NCBI GenBank assembly: GCA_020636375.1
Contig: JACJXZ010000003.1
Location: 434,001-498,000, forward strand
Reading direction: 5' to 3'
DNA: 64,000 bases
Origin: Lewinellaceae bacterium
GTDB lineage: Bacteria; Bacteroidota; Bacteroidia; Chitinophagales; Saprospiraceae
Both the position numbers and the translations under genes were made by a program. This document shows, one piece after another, positions 55,378 to 64,000 of the stretch (position 1 is the stretch's first letter; each line of letters begins with the position of its first letter). A model generated the notes under the pieces. It did no database searches. It saw only the letters and a list, made by a program, of their open reading frames with translations, and was not told the DNA's origin.

Positions 55378-55800
55378 TCAGGATTCCAGAACGGCTATAC
55401 ACTTCAGCTCAATAGCGATCGGCGTCGGCAGCGCGTCAATCCCCACCGTCGTCCGGCAGGGCTGGTTGTCCCTGAAGTACTCCGCGTAGATGCGGTTGTA
55501 GGTGTGAAAGTCGCGCTGCATGTCGGTCAGGAAGACGGTGACGTCTACGAGGTTTTCCCATTTGGCGCCGCTGGCTTCCAGCACGAGGCGCACGTTCCGG
55601 AAAACGGAGTGGCACTGCGCTTCGAAGTCAAACTCGGTATAGTTGCCCGAGGGGCTTTGCTGCAGGCCGGGCACGCCGTCCGTCTCCGGGTCGCGGGGGC
55701 CGATGCCGGAAAGGAACAGCAGGTTGCCCACGCGGCGGGCGTGGGGGTACAGGCCGACGGGCCTGGGGGCGTTGGCGGCGTCTATTTTTTTGGATGACAT
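55378..55800 (-). CDS. Rid/YjgF-family deaminase-like protein
   Basis: 140 residues. R-P-V-G-L-Y-P-H-A-R-R-V-G-N-L-L-F-L-S-G-I-G-P-R-D and D-V-T-V-F-L-T-D-M-Q-R are Rid-superfamily signatures, with C-R-T-T-V-G near the end. The variant start and the G-P-R-D motif resemble the 2-aminomuconate-deaminase branch more than RidA itself. The enzyme class hydrolyses imine/enamine intermediates. The substrate here is uncertain, as no kynurenine-pathway gene lies in the window. The gene is convergent with apaG. Confidence 0.87.
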   Translation of the reverse strand: MSSKKIDAANAPRPVGLYPHARRVGNLLFLSGIGPRDPETDGVPGLQQSPSGNYTEFDFEAQCHSVFRNVRLVLEASGAKWENLVDVTVFLTDMQRDFHTYNRIYAEYFRDNQPCRTTVGIDALPTPIAIELKCIAVLES

Positions 55801-56033
55801 AAAGGGTTCGTTCTTTTCTGGTTCAGGTCAAATTTGAAGTTTGTTTGGATTTTTGAGGTGCGATGTGGGATTTTTGATTTGCTCCCAGGTGCCGGGGCCC
55901 GGGCCAGGCCTGCAGCACTCCGGAGAGAAACCAACCATCACAAATCAAATATCGCACATCAGAAATCCCATCAATACCCTCTATAAAACAAAGGTGTAAA
56001 AAATAGTGCGGCAAATAATATAGCGCTTCCCAC
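55801..56033. other. Repeat-containing spacer between the Rid gene and fadD
   Basis: GGTGCGATGTGGGATTTTTG at 55857 is answered by CAAATATCGCACATCAGAA near 55940, forming an imperfect stem. Between them lies GTGCCGGGGCCCGG, which also occurs at about 55352. No gene. Confidence 0.45.
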
Positions 56034-57716
56034 TCACACCTTCCTTTTCGCCATCTCCTCCTCCCGCAGCTTGCGCCTCAGTATCTTGCCCACATTCGTC
56101 TTGGGCAGCTCGTCGCGAAACTCCACCTGCTTGGGAATCTTATAGTTGGTCAGGCCTTCGCGGCAGTAGCCGATGATCTCCTTATCGGTAAGGCTTTTCT
56201 CTTTTTTTACGACGAATAGCTTAACCACCTCTCCCGATTTCTCGTCGGGGATGCCGATGGCGGCGCACTCCAGTACTTTGGGGTGGGAGGCGACGTATTC
56301 CTCGATCTCGTTGGGATAGACGTTGAAGCCGGAAACGAGTATCATATCTTTCTGGCGGTCGACGATCTGGAAGAAGCCGTCATCGGTGGCCATGGCCACG
56401 TCGCCGGTCCTGAGCCATCCGTCCACGATCGTATTGGCCGTATCTTCCGGGCGGTTGTAATAGCCCTTCATGACCTGCGGCCCTTTGACCTGGAGCTCGC
56501 CCGCCTGGTTGGGGCCCAGGATGTTTCCGTGGTCGTCGACGATGCGCACGTCGGTGGACGGGATGGGCAGCCCGATAGTGCCCAGGCGGCCAGTATTGTC
56601 GAGCGGGTTGGTGGTCACTACCGGCGAGGCTTCGGTCATGCCGTAGCCTTCGGAGAGCGGGCAGCCGGTCAGCTTTTGCCACTGTTCGGCTACGGGGCGC
56701 TGCACGGCCATTGCCCCGCCCACGGTTACTTTCAGGCTGCTGAAGTCTACCGTGCCGAAGTCTTTGTGATTGGCCAGGGCATTGAACAACGTATTCACCC
56801 CGGTCATAAGGGATATCGGATAATCCTTCATGGCCTTGATCACCGAGTTGAGGTCGCGCGCATTGGTGACCAGCACCGACAAGGTGCCAATGCTCATCAG
56901 GGCCAGGCAGTTGACAGTAAAGGCAAAGACGTGGTACATCGGAAGCGGGCAAAGGGCGATTTCCTCCCCCTCTTTGAGGAAAGGCATCATCCAGGCGCGA
57001 ATCTGCAGCATGTTGGCCACCAGGTTGCCGTTGGTCAGCATAGCCCCCTTGGAGACGCCGGTGGTGCCGCCGGTATACTGCAACAGGATGACATCATCGG
57101 CAGAGCCTTTGTGCTCCTTGAGCGAAAACCGCTTGCCCTGGTTTACGGCTTCGGTAAAGGTAACGGTGTTGGGGATGTTGTACCTGGGCACCATCTTGCG
57201 GATGCTGCGCACCACGAAGTTGACGATCTGTTTTTTGGGGAAGCCGAGCATTTCGCCGATGCTGGTGGCGATCACCGTTTTAATATTGGTATCGGCCAGG
57301 ATTTGCTCCAGGTTGGCGGCGAAGTTCTCGGCAATGACGATTGCCTTTGCACCCGAGTCGGTAAACTGGTGCCGCATCTCCCGGGGGGTATAGAGGGGGT
57401 TCGTATTGACGACAACCAGCCCGGCCCGCAGCGCGCCGAACAATACGATGGGATACTGCAGCAGGTTGGGCATCATGATGGCGATCTTGTCGCCCGGCTC
57501 CAACCCCCGGGATTGCAGGTAAGCGCCGAAACTCCTGGATTGCTTGTCGACCTGGTCAAATGTGATCTCCTTGCCCATACAGGAAAAGGCGGGCTTCTTC
57601 CTGTACTTTTCGAAGGTCTCCTCAAACAGTTCGACCAGGGTGGCATAAGCATCCGGGTTGATATTGGCCGGAACGCCATGGGGATATTGTTTCAGCCAGG
57701 GGCGTTGATCGCTCAT
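56034..57716 (-). CDS. fadD: Long-chain fatty-acid--CoA ligase
   Basis: 560 residues, ANL superfamily. The phosphate-binding loop Y-T-G-G-T-T-G-V-S-K-G is at about residues 209-219, Y-G-M-T-E-A-S-P at about 358, G-W-L-R-T-G-D-V-A at about 435, and the catalytic-lysine region L-P-K-T-N-V-G-K-I-L-R-R at about 543. It activates fatty acids to acyl-CoA via an acyl-adenylate. The N-terminal part H-G-V-P-A-N-I-N-P-D-A-Y and overall length match FadD. It is divergent from rpsA; an antisense open frame covers most of it but is not coding-like. Confidence 0.94.
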   Translation of the reverse strand: MSDQRPWLKQYPHGVPANINPDAYATLVELFEETFEKYRKKPAFSCMGKEITFDQVDKQSRSFGAYLQSRGLEPGDKIAIMMPNLLQYPIVLFGALRAGLVVVNTNPLYTPREMRHQFTDSGAKAIVIAENFAANLEQILADTNIKTVIATSIGEMLGFPKKQIVNFVVRSIRKMVPRYNIPNTVTFTEAVNQGKRFSLKEHKGSADDVILLQYTGGTTGVSKGAMLTNGNLVANMLQIRAWMMPFLKEGEEIALCPLPMYHVFAFTVNCLALMSIGTLSVLVTNARDLNSVIKAMKDYPISLMTGVNTLFNALANHKDFGTVDFSSLKVTVGGAMAVQRPVAEQWQKLTGCPLSEGYGMTEASPVVTTNPLDNTGRLGTIGLPIPSTDVRIVDDHGNILGPNQAGELQVKGPQVMKGYYNRPEDTANTIVDGWLRTGDVAMATDDGFFQIVDRQKDMILVSGFNVYPNEIEEYVASHPKVLECAAIGIPDEKSGEVVKLFVVKKEKSLTDKEIIGYCREGLTNYKIPKQVEFRDELPKTNVGKILRRKLREEEMAKRKV

Positions 57717-57837
57717 ATATCTCTTCGTTTTGTTCAGTAATTTGCGCTAAAATAAGAATTTTCAGTTCAATGCCTTTAACCTTCTAATATTCAGCGCCTT
57801 TTTCTGAAATATATTTTCTATTGCAGCGGAATTCCCG

Positions 57838-57845
57838 TACCTTTG
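57838..57845 (+). promoter_or_regulatory. -7 box of rpsA
   Basis: TACCTTTG matches TAnnTTTG, 43 bases upstream of the rpsA ATG. TTG at about 57821 could be the -33 element. Confidence 0.55.
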
Positions 57846-57887
57846 CCCCGCTAAAAAATATTCGTTAACCAAAAAAGCATTCTTTCA

Positions 57888-60083
57888 ATGCTGGATGACA
57901 ACAAAGACATCGAACAAGAAGGGCAGGAAACGCCCGAAGAACAGCCGGTAGAACAACCGGCGGAGGAAACGGCGCCCGCCGTTGAAGCCAAAGAAGAAGC
58001 CCCGGAAGAACCGGTACAGGAAGAGACGCCCGTTGCCGAAGAAGCTGCGGAGGAAACGCCGGCGGCTGAAACGGAGGAAGCAGAAGAAGAGCAGGTAGCC
58101 GCTCCGGCTGCCGAAGCCAGTGCCGGGGAAGAAGCCGAAACCAAAGAGGAAGAGGTGGAGGAAGAGGTGGAAGCATCCGACGATGGCGAGGAAGAGGAGG
58201 AAGACGAAGATGAAGAGATCGAATTGCCGGAAGAAGAAACCGTCATCGCCGAAACCGCTCACGATGATTTCGACTGGTCGGTCGGGAACAAATCCGGGCT
58301 GGGATCTTCCTACAGCGAAGACGAAGTCGAGAAGTACACGGAACAATACGAGTCCACGCTGACTTCCGTATTTGAAAACGAGATCGTAAAGGGCAAGGTG
58401 ACATCCATCCACGACGGCGACGTCGTCCTGGATATCAACTTCAAGTCCGACGGACTGGTTTCCCTTTCCGAATTTCGCGAGAACCCCGACCTGGCCGTCG
58501 GTGACGAAGTTGAAGTTTACGTCGAACAACAGGAAGACGCCCGCGGACAGCTGGTCCTCTCCCGCCGCAAGGCCAAACTGCTGCGCGCCTGGGAGAACAT
58601 CGTCGACTCGTATGAGAACAGGACGGTACTGAAAGGTACGGTGATCAGCAAGACCAAAGGCGGCCTGATCGTCGACTGCGGTGGACTGGAGACCTTCCTC
58701 CCGGGTTCACAGATCGACATCAAGCCCATCATCGACTACGATTCATACGTCGGCAAGACGATGGAGTTCAGAGTGGTCAAGATCAACGAGCAGATCAAGA
58801 ACGCCGTGGTCTCCCACAAAGCCCTCATCGAAAGCGACCTGCAGGAGCAGCGCGAAGCGATCATTGCCAGCCTCGAAAAAGGGCAGGTCCTCGAAGGCCT
58901 CGTCAAGAACATTACGGACTTCGGCGCCTTCCTCGACCTGGGCGGCGTAGACGGCCTGCTGTACATCACCGATATTTCCTGGGGCCGCATTAGCCACCCC
59001 AGCGAGGTGCTGGCGCTCAACCAGAAAATCAACGTGGTGGTGCTCGACTTCGACGAGAACAAGAAGCGGATATCCCTCGGTCTCAAGCAGCTGCAACCCC
59101 ACCCGTGGGAGGTTCTCAGCGAAGAGATCAAGGAAGGGTCCGTCGTCAAAGGCAAGATCGTCAACATCGAGGACTATGGCGCCTTCCTGGAAATACAGCC
59201 CGGCGTGGAAGGCCTTATCCACGTGTCCGAGGTGAGCTGGAGCAACCAGCCGATCAACGCCCGCGAGTTCTTCAAGCTGGGCCAGGAGTACGAGGCCAAA
59301 GTGGTGACCATCGACCGGGATGACCGCAAGATGTCCCTCTCCATCAAACAACTGTCCAAAGACCCCTGGAGCGACATCGAAGTGCGCTTCCCCGAAGGCA
59401 GCCGCCACAGCGGCGAGGTCAAAAACCTCACCCCCTACGGCGTATTTGTCGAACTGCAGGAAGGCATCGGCGGCATGATCCACATCTCCGACCTCTCGTG
59501 GACCAAGCGCTTCTCCCACCCCTCGGAATTCACCAGGGTAGGAGAGACGATCGATATCATGATCCTCGAGATCGACAAGGACAACCGCAAGCTCTCCCTC
59601 GGCCATAAGCAACTGGAAGAGAACCCCTGGGATACATTCGAAAACGTATTCCCCGTCGGCTCTTACCACGAGGCCACCATCGTCCGCCGCGACGACCGGG
59701 GCGCCATCGTACAGATGCCCTACGGCCTGGAAGCCTTCGCCCCGATCAAACACATCCGCAAGGAAGACGGCCAACTGGCCGAAGTGGATGAGGTGCTGAC
59801 CGTCAAAGTCATCGAATTCAACCGCGACGACAAACGCATCCTGGTTTCTCACCTCCGCTACCGCGAAGATATCGAACGCGAAGCCGAACAGGAGGTCCGC
59901 AAAGAAAGACAGGAAGAACGCAAGCGCACCAGCCGCGCCGTCAAAAAGACGCAGTCCTCCGTCGAAAAGTCAACCCTCGGCGATTTGGCCGCTTTTTCGG
60001 AGTTGAAGGAGCAGCTGCAATCAGATGAGCTTGGCGAAGAAAATTCAAAAACTTCAGATGAAGAAGAGGATAAAGAAGAATAA
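57888..60083 (+). CDS. rpsA: 30S ribosomal protein S1 with acidic N-terminal extension
   Basis: 731 residues. Residues 1-125 are almost purely acidic/Ala/Pro (E-E-A-A-E-E-T-P-A-A), far longer than in E. coli S1 but common in Bacteroidota. About six S1 OB-fold repeats follow from about residue 160, for example G-K-V-T-S-I-H-D-G-D-V-V-L-D and L-V-K-N-I-T-D-F-G-A-F-L-D-L-G-G-V-D-G-L. The tail is charged (E-L-K-E-Q-L-Q). S1 recruits mRNA to the small subunit; in Bacteroidota, where Shine-Dalgarno use is weak, it is expected to be especially important. A terminator follows at 60116. Confidence 0.95.
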   Translation: MLDDNKDIEQEGQETPEEQPVEQPAEETAPAVEAKEEAPEEPVQEETPVAEEAAEETPAAETEEAEEEQVAAPAAEASAGEEAETKEEEVEEEVEASDDGEEEEEDEDEEIELPEEETVIAETAHDDFDWSVGNKSGLGSSYSEDEVEKYTEQYESTLTSVFENEIVKGKVTSIHDGDVVLDINFKSDGLVSLSEFRENPDLAVGDEVEVYVEQQEDARGQLVLSRRKAKLLRAWENIVDSYENRTVLKGTVISKTKGGLIVDCGGLETFLPGSQIDIKPIIDYDSYVGKTMEFRVVKINEQIKNAVVSHKALIESDLQEQREAIIASLEKGQVLEGLVKNITDFGAFLDLGGVDGLLYITDISWGRISHPSEVLALNQKINVVVLDFDENKKRISLGLKQLQPHPWEVLSEEIKEGSVVKGKIVNIEDYGAFLEIQPGVEGLIHVSEVSWSNQPINAREFFKLGQEYEAKVVTIDRDDRKMSLSIKQLSKDPWSDIEVRFPEGSRHSGEVKNLTPYGVFVELQEGIGGMIHISDLSWTKRFSHPSEFTRVGETIDIMILEIDKDNRKLSLGHKQLEENPWDTFENVFPVGSYHEATIVRRDDRGAIVQMPYGLEAFAPIKHIRKEDGQLAEVDEVLTVKVIEFNRDDKRILVSHLRYREDIEREAEQEVRKERQEERKRTSRAVKKTQSSVEKSTLGDLAAFSELKEQLQSDELGEENSKTSDEEEDKEE

Positions 60084-60115
60084 ATAACTTACTCTTTTTC
60101 CCTTTACTTAATTTT

Positions 60116-60157
60116 AAAACTGCCTCTTCCAACCGATTTTGAAGAGGCAGTTTTTTA
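60116..60157 (+). terminator. Rho-independent terminator of rpsA
   Basis: AAAACTGCCTCTTC and GAAGAGGCAGTTTT form a perfect 14-bp stem around CAACCGATTTT, followed by TTATTTT. It lies 33 bases after the stop codon. Confidence 0.9.
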
Positions 60158-61055
60158 TTTTTATCGGGATTATGATCGCTTTCGGGTTCGCATTATCGCC
60201 ATACTATAAATCCTGAATATTTTAATCTTTCCCTCCCTACATTTGGTCAACCTCCTTCAAATCTTGAAGAAACTATCACCAGTCTTAAACAGGGTATCTC
60301 GCCCATCTTGGCAGAAAATGGCTTAACAAAGTGACCCAGTGCCCCCTTTCCTAGTGAAACCTTAAAAATGTTAAAGACCTTGGTATATAAATTACTTTAA
60401 TTGGCCTTAGGCATGTAGTCCCCGACACAGCAGGCGACCAACAGTAAACAACAGACGGCTGACTGCGAACATTGAGCCGACGAAAGTTTGGACCAACATA
60501 TCGAAATTGGATTAAAACAAAAGTTTCTGCCTAAAAGAATTCACCTGCTTAAATTTCTTATTTTTTTCTTTTTAATTCACTAACTTATCTTTGCTAAGTA
60601 TACAGACATATTTGGTGTTTCAATTACCGTTTCGAAAGTACGGCTCGGCAGCTCTGTTCCCAGTGTAATTATTATAAGATTTTGCGAATCCAGAGCTAAA
60701 TGCTTGCGAAACTCCGAAGGGTGACAGATCAATGCTGGGGGTAACGCTCCAGGAACGGAATAGAGGCTGGTTTGAACCCCGTAATGGTGACACTTTGCTT
60801 GCTTCACCATTTCAGGGCTCAGACGACCTTATTCCACCTCCAACTGGAAATATTCCGCCCTTTCAGGACTTTTCAGCCCCAGATTCGCATATGGCTTGAT
60901 CGCTATTGTTACGCTCATTGTGTCCGCCTAAATGATCAGCTAAAAATCGCATCTCTTAATTTCAAGAGTGCCAAAAAAAACAAGCACTATCGTCAAGTAT
61001 ACACCACTATTTTTTCTTCAATACAAGAGAATCTTAGTTTTTTTAATGCAGCCCT
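60158..61055. other. Long AT-rich spacer upstream of the TPR-CHAT gene
   Basis: About 900 bases with no supported gene. It is noticeably more AT-rich than the flanking 50 kb and matches the composition of the first third of the next gene. A TATCTTTG box at 60586-60593 could start a long leader or a small RNA. GCCCTTTCAGGACTTTTCAG near 60858 resembles the REP-like palindromes elsewhere in the window. Confidence 0.5.
60586..60593 (+). promoter_or_regulatory. Possible -7 box in the spacer
   Basis: TATCTTTG, an exact match to TAnnTTTG, in AT-rich sequence. No gene starts within 450 bases on this strand, so the target is unclear: a long leader for the TPR-CHAT gene or a non-coding RNA. Confidence 0.3.
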
Positions 61056-63932
61056 ATGAAAAAACTTTACTTTCTTGTAGTCATCCAATTTAGCATACCA
61101 ATTTTTGGGGAAACTCAAAACTCATCCAACTTTCAAGAACTTGAAAGGAAAGCTATCCTGCTCTGCAATTTAGGCCAATTCAAAGCAGCCCTTGCACTCT
61201 TTGATCCGATAGAAGAACTTTTAAACACCATGGATCAAGATCAAAAACTAGATTTTTTCTTGGTTAAATATGGTGTAATAAGATGTCTCCTTTCAGAGAA
61301 GATAACATCTGACTATGACAAACATTTCGTTGAAATCATAAAAAACATAGAAACCATAATGGGAAGATCCGATACGGTTTTAATTGAAATGTATAACTCT
61401 CTTGGAACTTCTCTATATGAATCTGTAAATTATCAAGATGCAGAAAGAGCATTTGAAAAAGCATTACAAATCTATTCAAATAATCCCAAGTTTGACAACC
61501 TCCGATTAATTGCGAACAATTATTACGATCTTTCAAAAACCCTTTTGAGAAAGGGCGATATTCTCAATGCAGTTACTTATGGATATAAAGGTTTAGCTTT
61601 TGTCAGAGATAATTTTGAAGAAAATGACCCTATTACTGGAAAGTTACTTGAAAACCTAGGTTATTGTCACGATAAGTTAAATTCTTTTGAAAAAAGTAAA
61701 TTTTATTACGAAAAAGCTTTGAAAATTTACCGTGATAGTTATGGAGAAAATAACTCAAACACAAGTAGATTATATGACAAAATTGGTCGCCTCCATTTGT
61801 CTTTCGATCAATATGAAAATGCCATTGACTATTTTCAAAAAGGACTCCAAATAAGGAAAAGAGTTTTTAAACCCACAAGTTTTGAAATTGGATCTTCTTA
61901 CGACAATATCGGGAACTCTTACTATTATTTGCAATATTATGAAAAGGCAATTTTCTTCTTTGAAAAAGCACTAAAAATCTTTAACTACTCAGCTTCAAAA
62001 ACAACAGTTGCGGATCAATACTCTAAAATTGCTGCCTGTTATACTAATCTGAAGAAATTTGAGCTTGCAGAAAAGTACATGGAGCAGTGTTTCGGAGCTC
62101 TAGAATTCGACTCAAAACTGAAATACCCCTTTGAAAAACACAAAACCTCTCATACCCACCTCCTCATCACCCTCTACTTCAAAGCCAAGAACCATCAAAA
62201 AGCCTACGAAGCAGGATGGGGAAAAAGCCAGCTGCACGAAGCCTCATACTGGTTTGACCTTTGCATCGAGCTGATCGAGTACATCAACAGCACTTTCACC
62301 GAGCCGGGGTCGAAGCAGTATTTGCTGGAGCGGTTTTATTACATTTTCGAGGCGGCGATCAACTGCAAGTACCACCTGTATCAGGAATCGGACAGCCTTT
62401 TATACCTGGAGCAGGCGTTTGGTTATGCAGAGCGCAGCAAGGCTTTGTTATTGAAGGAAGCCATGCAGATGGCGGGGGCCGTCCTTGCTTCCGAAATTCC
62501 GAAAAGTTTGCAGGAAGAGGAGAACCGGCTGAAAAAGGCCATCATTGAGCGGGAAAACCGTCGATATGAGCTACAGCAAGGTGGAGATAGCGGCCCGGAA
62601 GTGCACGAACTCAACAGCGAGATTTTCAACCTCAAGCAGGCGTACCACCAGGTTATGGATTCCATTCGGCGGCAACATCCGAAGGAGCACCGGCTCCGGT
62701 ATCCGGCGGCCCCGCTGACGCCCCGGGAAATTCAGGAAGGGCTGCTGGCGCCCGGCCAGGCCTTGCTGCAGTATTTTCTGGGAGACGATCATCTGTTCCT
62801 GTTCGTCATCCGGCAGGGGGACGTGTCGATCGTAAAAAAACCGAAGGAAAAAGGCCTGGCCGAAGCTGTGCTCGGCTTGCGCGAAAGCATTTACGGGTGG
62901 AGCCAGTCGCAGGAGGATTCGCTGGCGGAGCAATACGCCGCCTATGGATACCAGCTATATCAAAGCCTGGTTCAACCGGTGGCCCACCTGTTGCCGGAGC
63001 GCCTCATCATCGTTCCGGACGGCATACTGGAGTATGTGCCTTTTGAAGCCTTGCTGCGGGAAGCTGCCGGCCCGCCATTCCGAAACTTCTCGTCGTATCC
63101 CTACCTGATCCGGGACTTCCAGATCAGCTACGCCCACTCCGCCCGGTTGCTCCAGGAAATGAAAACCGCCGCTTATGCGGCCCGCCGCCGTTGGGTCCTG
63201 GCCTTTGCCCCCTCCTTCACCGACCTGCCCGGACAGGACACCTCGCTGGCCTCCCGCCGCCGCAACCTGGGCAGGCTGACGGGCAATGTGAAAGAAGTAC
63301 AGGCCATTAAGCGGCTGTTGCGCACCCGTGTCTACAAGGGAACGGACGCCACCCGCGAACGCTTCCTGGCCGACGCTCCCTACTACAGCATCATACACCT
63401 GGCTACCCACGCCAAAGCCAACGACGAGGAGGGCGAATACTCCTACCTGGCTTTCGCCGAGGTGCCCGATACCCTTCAAAACGAACTGCTCTACGCTAAA
63501 GACCTCTACTCCCTGCGCCTACAGGCAGACCTGGTCGTGATCAGCGCCTGCGAATCCGGTGTGGGCGAGCTGAGGCGGGGGGAAGGGGTGATCAGCATCG
63601 CCCGGGGCTTCTCCTATGCCGGGGCAAAAAGCCTGGCCACCACCTTGTGGCGGGTAAGCGACCGGGAATCGGCGGCGCTGATGGCGTCTTTTTACCAGCA
63701 ACTGAAAGACGGACGGCCCAAAGACGAAGCGCTCCGGGCCGCCAAACTACAGTTCATCTCCCAGCCCGGCGCCATGTACGCTCATCCCTTCTTCTGGGCG
63801 GCTTTCACCCTTACCGGCGATATGGCCCCGATAGCCGTCAGCGGGCAAATATTTCCCGCCTGGGTATACGCATTGTTAATTGGGCTATTTGTATTTTTGT
63901 CGCTGCGTTTCGCCAAAAGAAAACCCAGCTGA
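61056..63932 (+). CDS. TPR-CHAT protein (caspase-like protease domain)
   Basis: 958 residues. A signal-peptide-like start (M-K-K-L-Y-F-L-V-V-I-Q-F-S-I-P-I-F-G) leads to six or more TPR units (about 60-360, e.g. N-Y-Q-D-A-E-R-A-F-E-K-A-L-Q-I-Y). A helical linker (about 440-560) is followed by a C-terminal CHAT domain (about 630-925) with catalytic His about 785 in H-L-A-T-H-A and Cys about 832 in S-A-C-E-S-G. One transmembrane helix (about 930-950) and a basic end close the protein. CHAT is a caspase/separase-type peptidase. Composition changes sharply near 62130-62200: AT-rich TPR half, GC-rich CHAT half, suggesting that the TPR part was exchanged by recombination. The next gene overlaps by TGATG. 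Confidence 0.93.
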   Translation: MKKLYFLVVIQFSIPIFGETQNSSNFQELERKAILLCNLGQFKAALALFDPIEELLNTMDQDQKLDFFLVKYGVIRCLLSEKITSDYDKHFVEIIKNIETIMGRSDTVLIEMYNSLGTSLYESVNYQDAERAFEKALQIYSNNPKFDNLRLIANNYYDLSKTLLRKGDILNAVTYGYKGLAFVRDNFEENDPITGKLLENLGYCHDKLNSFEKSKFYYEKALKIYRDSYGENNSNTSRLYDKIGRLHLSFDQYENAIDYFQKGLQIRKRVFKPTSFEIGSSYDNIGNSYYYLQYYEKAIFFFEKALKIFNYSASKTTVADQYSKIAACYTNLKKFELAEKYMEQCFGALEFDSKLKYPFEKHKTSHTHLLITLYFKAKNHQKAYEAGWGKSQLHEASYWFDLCIELIEYINSTFTEPGSKQYLLERFYYIFEAAINCKYHLYQESDSLLYLEQAFGYAERSKALLLKEAMQMAGAVLASEIPKSLQEEENRLKKAIIERENRRYELQQGGDSGPEVHELNSEIFNLKQAYHQVMDSIRRQHPKEHRLRYPAAPLTPREIQEGLLAPGQALLQYFLGDDHLFLFVIRQGDVSIVKKPKEKGLAEAVLGLRESIYGWSQSQEDSLAEQYAAYGYQLYQSLVQPVAHLLPERLIIVPDGILEYVPFEALLREAAGPPFRNFSSYPYLIRDFQISYAHSARLLQEMKTAAYAARRRWVLAFAPSFTDLPGQDTSLASRRRNLGRLTGNVKEVQAIKRLLRTRVYKGTDATRERFLADAPYYSIIHLATHAKANDEEGEYSYLAFAEVPDTLQNELLYAKDLYSLRLQADLVVISACESGVGELRRGEGVISIARGFSYAGAKSLATTLWRVSDRESAALMASFYQQLKDGRPKDEALRAAKLQFISQPGAMYAHPFFWAAFTLTGDMAPIAVSGQIFPAWVYALLIGLFVFLSLRFAKRKPS

Positions 63933-64000
63933 TGCAACGAATCAATATAGAGATCAAGGCCCGGTGCAGCCATCCCGAAGAAATTCGCGACCTGCTCGAC
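63932..64000 (+). CDS. CYTH-domain protein, 5' end
   Basis: Only 23 codons are present before the window edge: M-Q-R-I-N-I-E-I-K-A-R-C-S-H-P-E-E-I-R-D-L-L-D. The E-I-K-A-R start is the ExExK-like first strand of CYTH (CyaB/thiamine triphosphatase) domains, which hydrolyse or cyclise triphosphates in a beta-tunnel. The ATG overlaps the stop of the TPR-CHAT gene (TGATG), so it is translationally coupled to it. Confidence 0.55.
   Translation, partial: MQRINIEIKARCSHPEEIRDLLD

Noticed and set aside
56283..57740. Open frame of 485 codons opposite fadD
   Set aside because: Antisense to a clear ANL-family enzyme with all motifs; no signal, domain or start context of its own.
58743..59852. Open frame of 369 codons opposite rpsA
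   Set aside because: Antisense to S1 repeats; periodic content mirrors the S1 domains.
60772..61059. 95-codon frame upstream of the TPR-CHAT gene
   Set aside because: AT-rich spacer sequence with REP-like parts; no recognisable protein features, and it overlaps the start of the real gene.
61056..63932. Link of the TPR-CHAT protein with a type III CRISPR system
   Set aside because: No cas genes or repeats in the window; TPR-CHAT proteins are widespread in Bacteroidota without CRISPR.

Overview
The window looks like a chromosome piece of a Bacteroidota bacterium, most likely of the Saprospiria/Lewinella-Haliscomenobacter type. The evidence is type IX secretion (T9SS) C-terminal sorting domains, HYR and FISUMP domains, lipoproteins, LytS/LytTR signalling, a C45-independent set of Bacteroidota-style promoters (-7 box TAnnTTTG seen upstream of tRNA-Cys, mfd, yicC, rpsA and a rhodanese gene), a fused CrtYc/CrtYd-type lycopene cyclase, and the tiny basic AURKAIP1/COX24-type gene beside rng and a HU gene. 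This taxonomic call is inference from gene content only.

Layout. 1-0.8 kb: the 5' end of trkA and a frameshifted low-molecular-weight phosphotyrosine phosphatase. 1.2-13.8 kb: tRNA-Cys followed by repeated copies of its 3' end, then an accessory segment. It holds a toxin-like/partner gene pair, an XRE regulator, a type I restriction-modification locus (hsdM-hsdS-hsdR) split by a REP-like repeat array and a Y1 transposase, and a FISUMP lipoprotein. Another tRNA-3'-end-like sequence lies at 13.7 kb. 14-31 kb: secreted and envelope proteins (an 1820-residue T9SS cargo, a MORN-type repeat protein), a propeller histidine kinase with a convergent LytTR regulator, gene remnants and a repeat-rich basic protein. 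31-37 kb: a GH2 beta-galactosidase lipoprotein and a second HYR/T9SS protein. 37-43 kb: a CBS protein, mfd, and a second toxin-like/partner pair. 43.9-48.1 kb: a rhodanese lipoprotein and the carotenoid genes crtI-crtB-lycopene cyclase. 48-64 kb: mostly housekeeping genes (rng, the small basic gene, a TPR lipoprotein, HU, yicC-gmk, apaG, a Rid protein, fadD, rpsA), then a TPR-CHAT protease-like protein and the start of a CYTH protein.

Two things stand out. First, many genes in 0-12.2 kb and 41.5-42.9 kb are broken by indels, whereas the rest of the window is nearly free of them. A recurring lesion is that GGCC (or GGGCC) expected from protein homology or from a sister repeat copy reads GGTACC or a close variant (GTACC, TACC). 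This may be a motif-linked sequencing error in poorly polished accessory sequence or, less likely, a real mutational process; all pseudogene calls there should be read with that in mind. Second, two gene pairs, at 2.2-3.1 kb and 41.5-42.9 kb, share one architecture: a short N-terminal hydrophobic segment, an IGxTC motif, a C-terminal LPPGN motif, and an unrelated downstream gene starting one base after the stop. They look like toxin-immunity cassettes carried as small independent genes.

Inverted-repeat elements are frequent: a family with TTTGTGCATT ends, a 190-bp element with long terminal inverted repeats, and others. No CRISPR array, rRNA or integrase gene was found.
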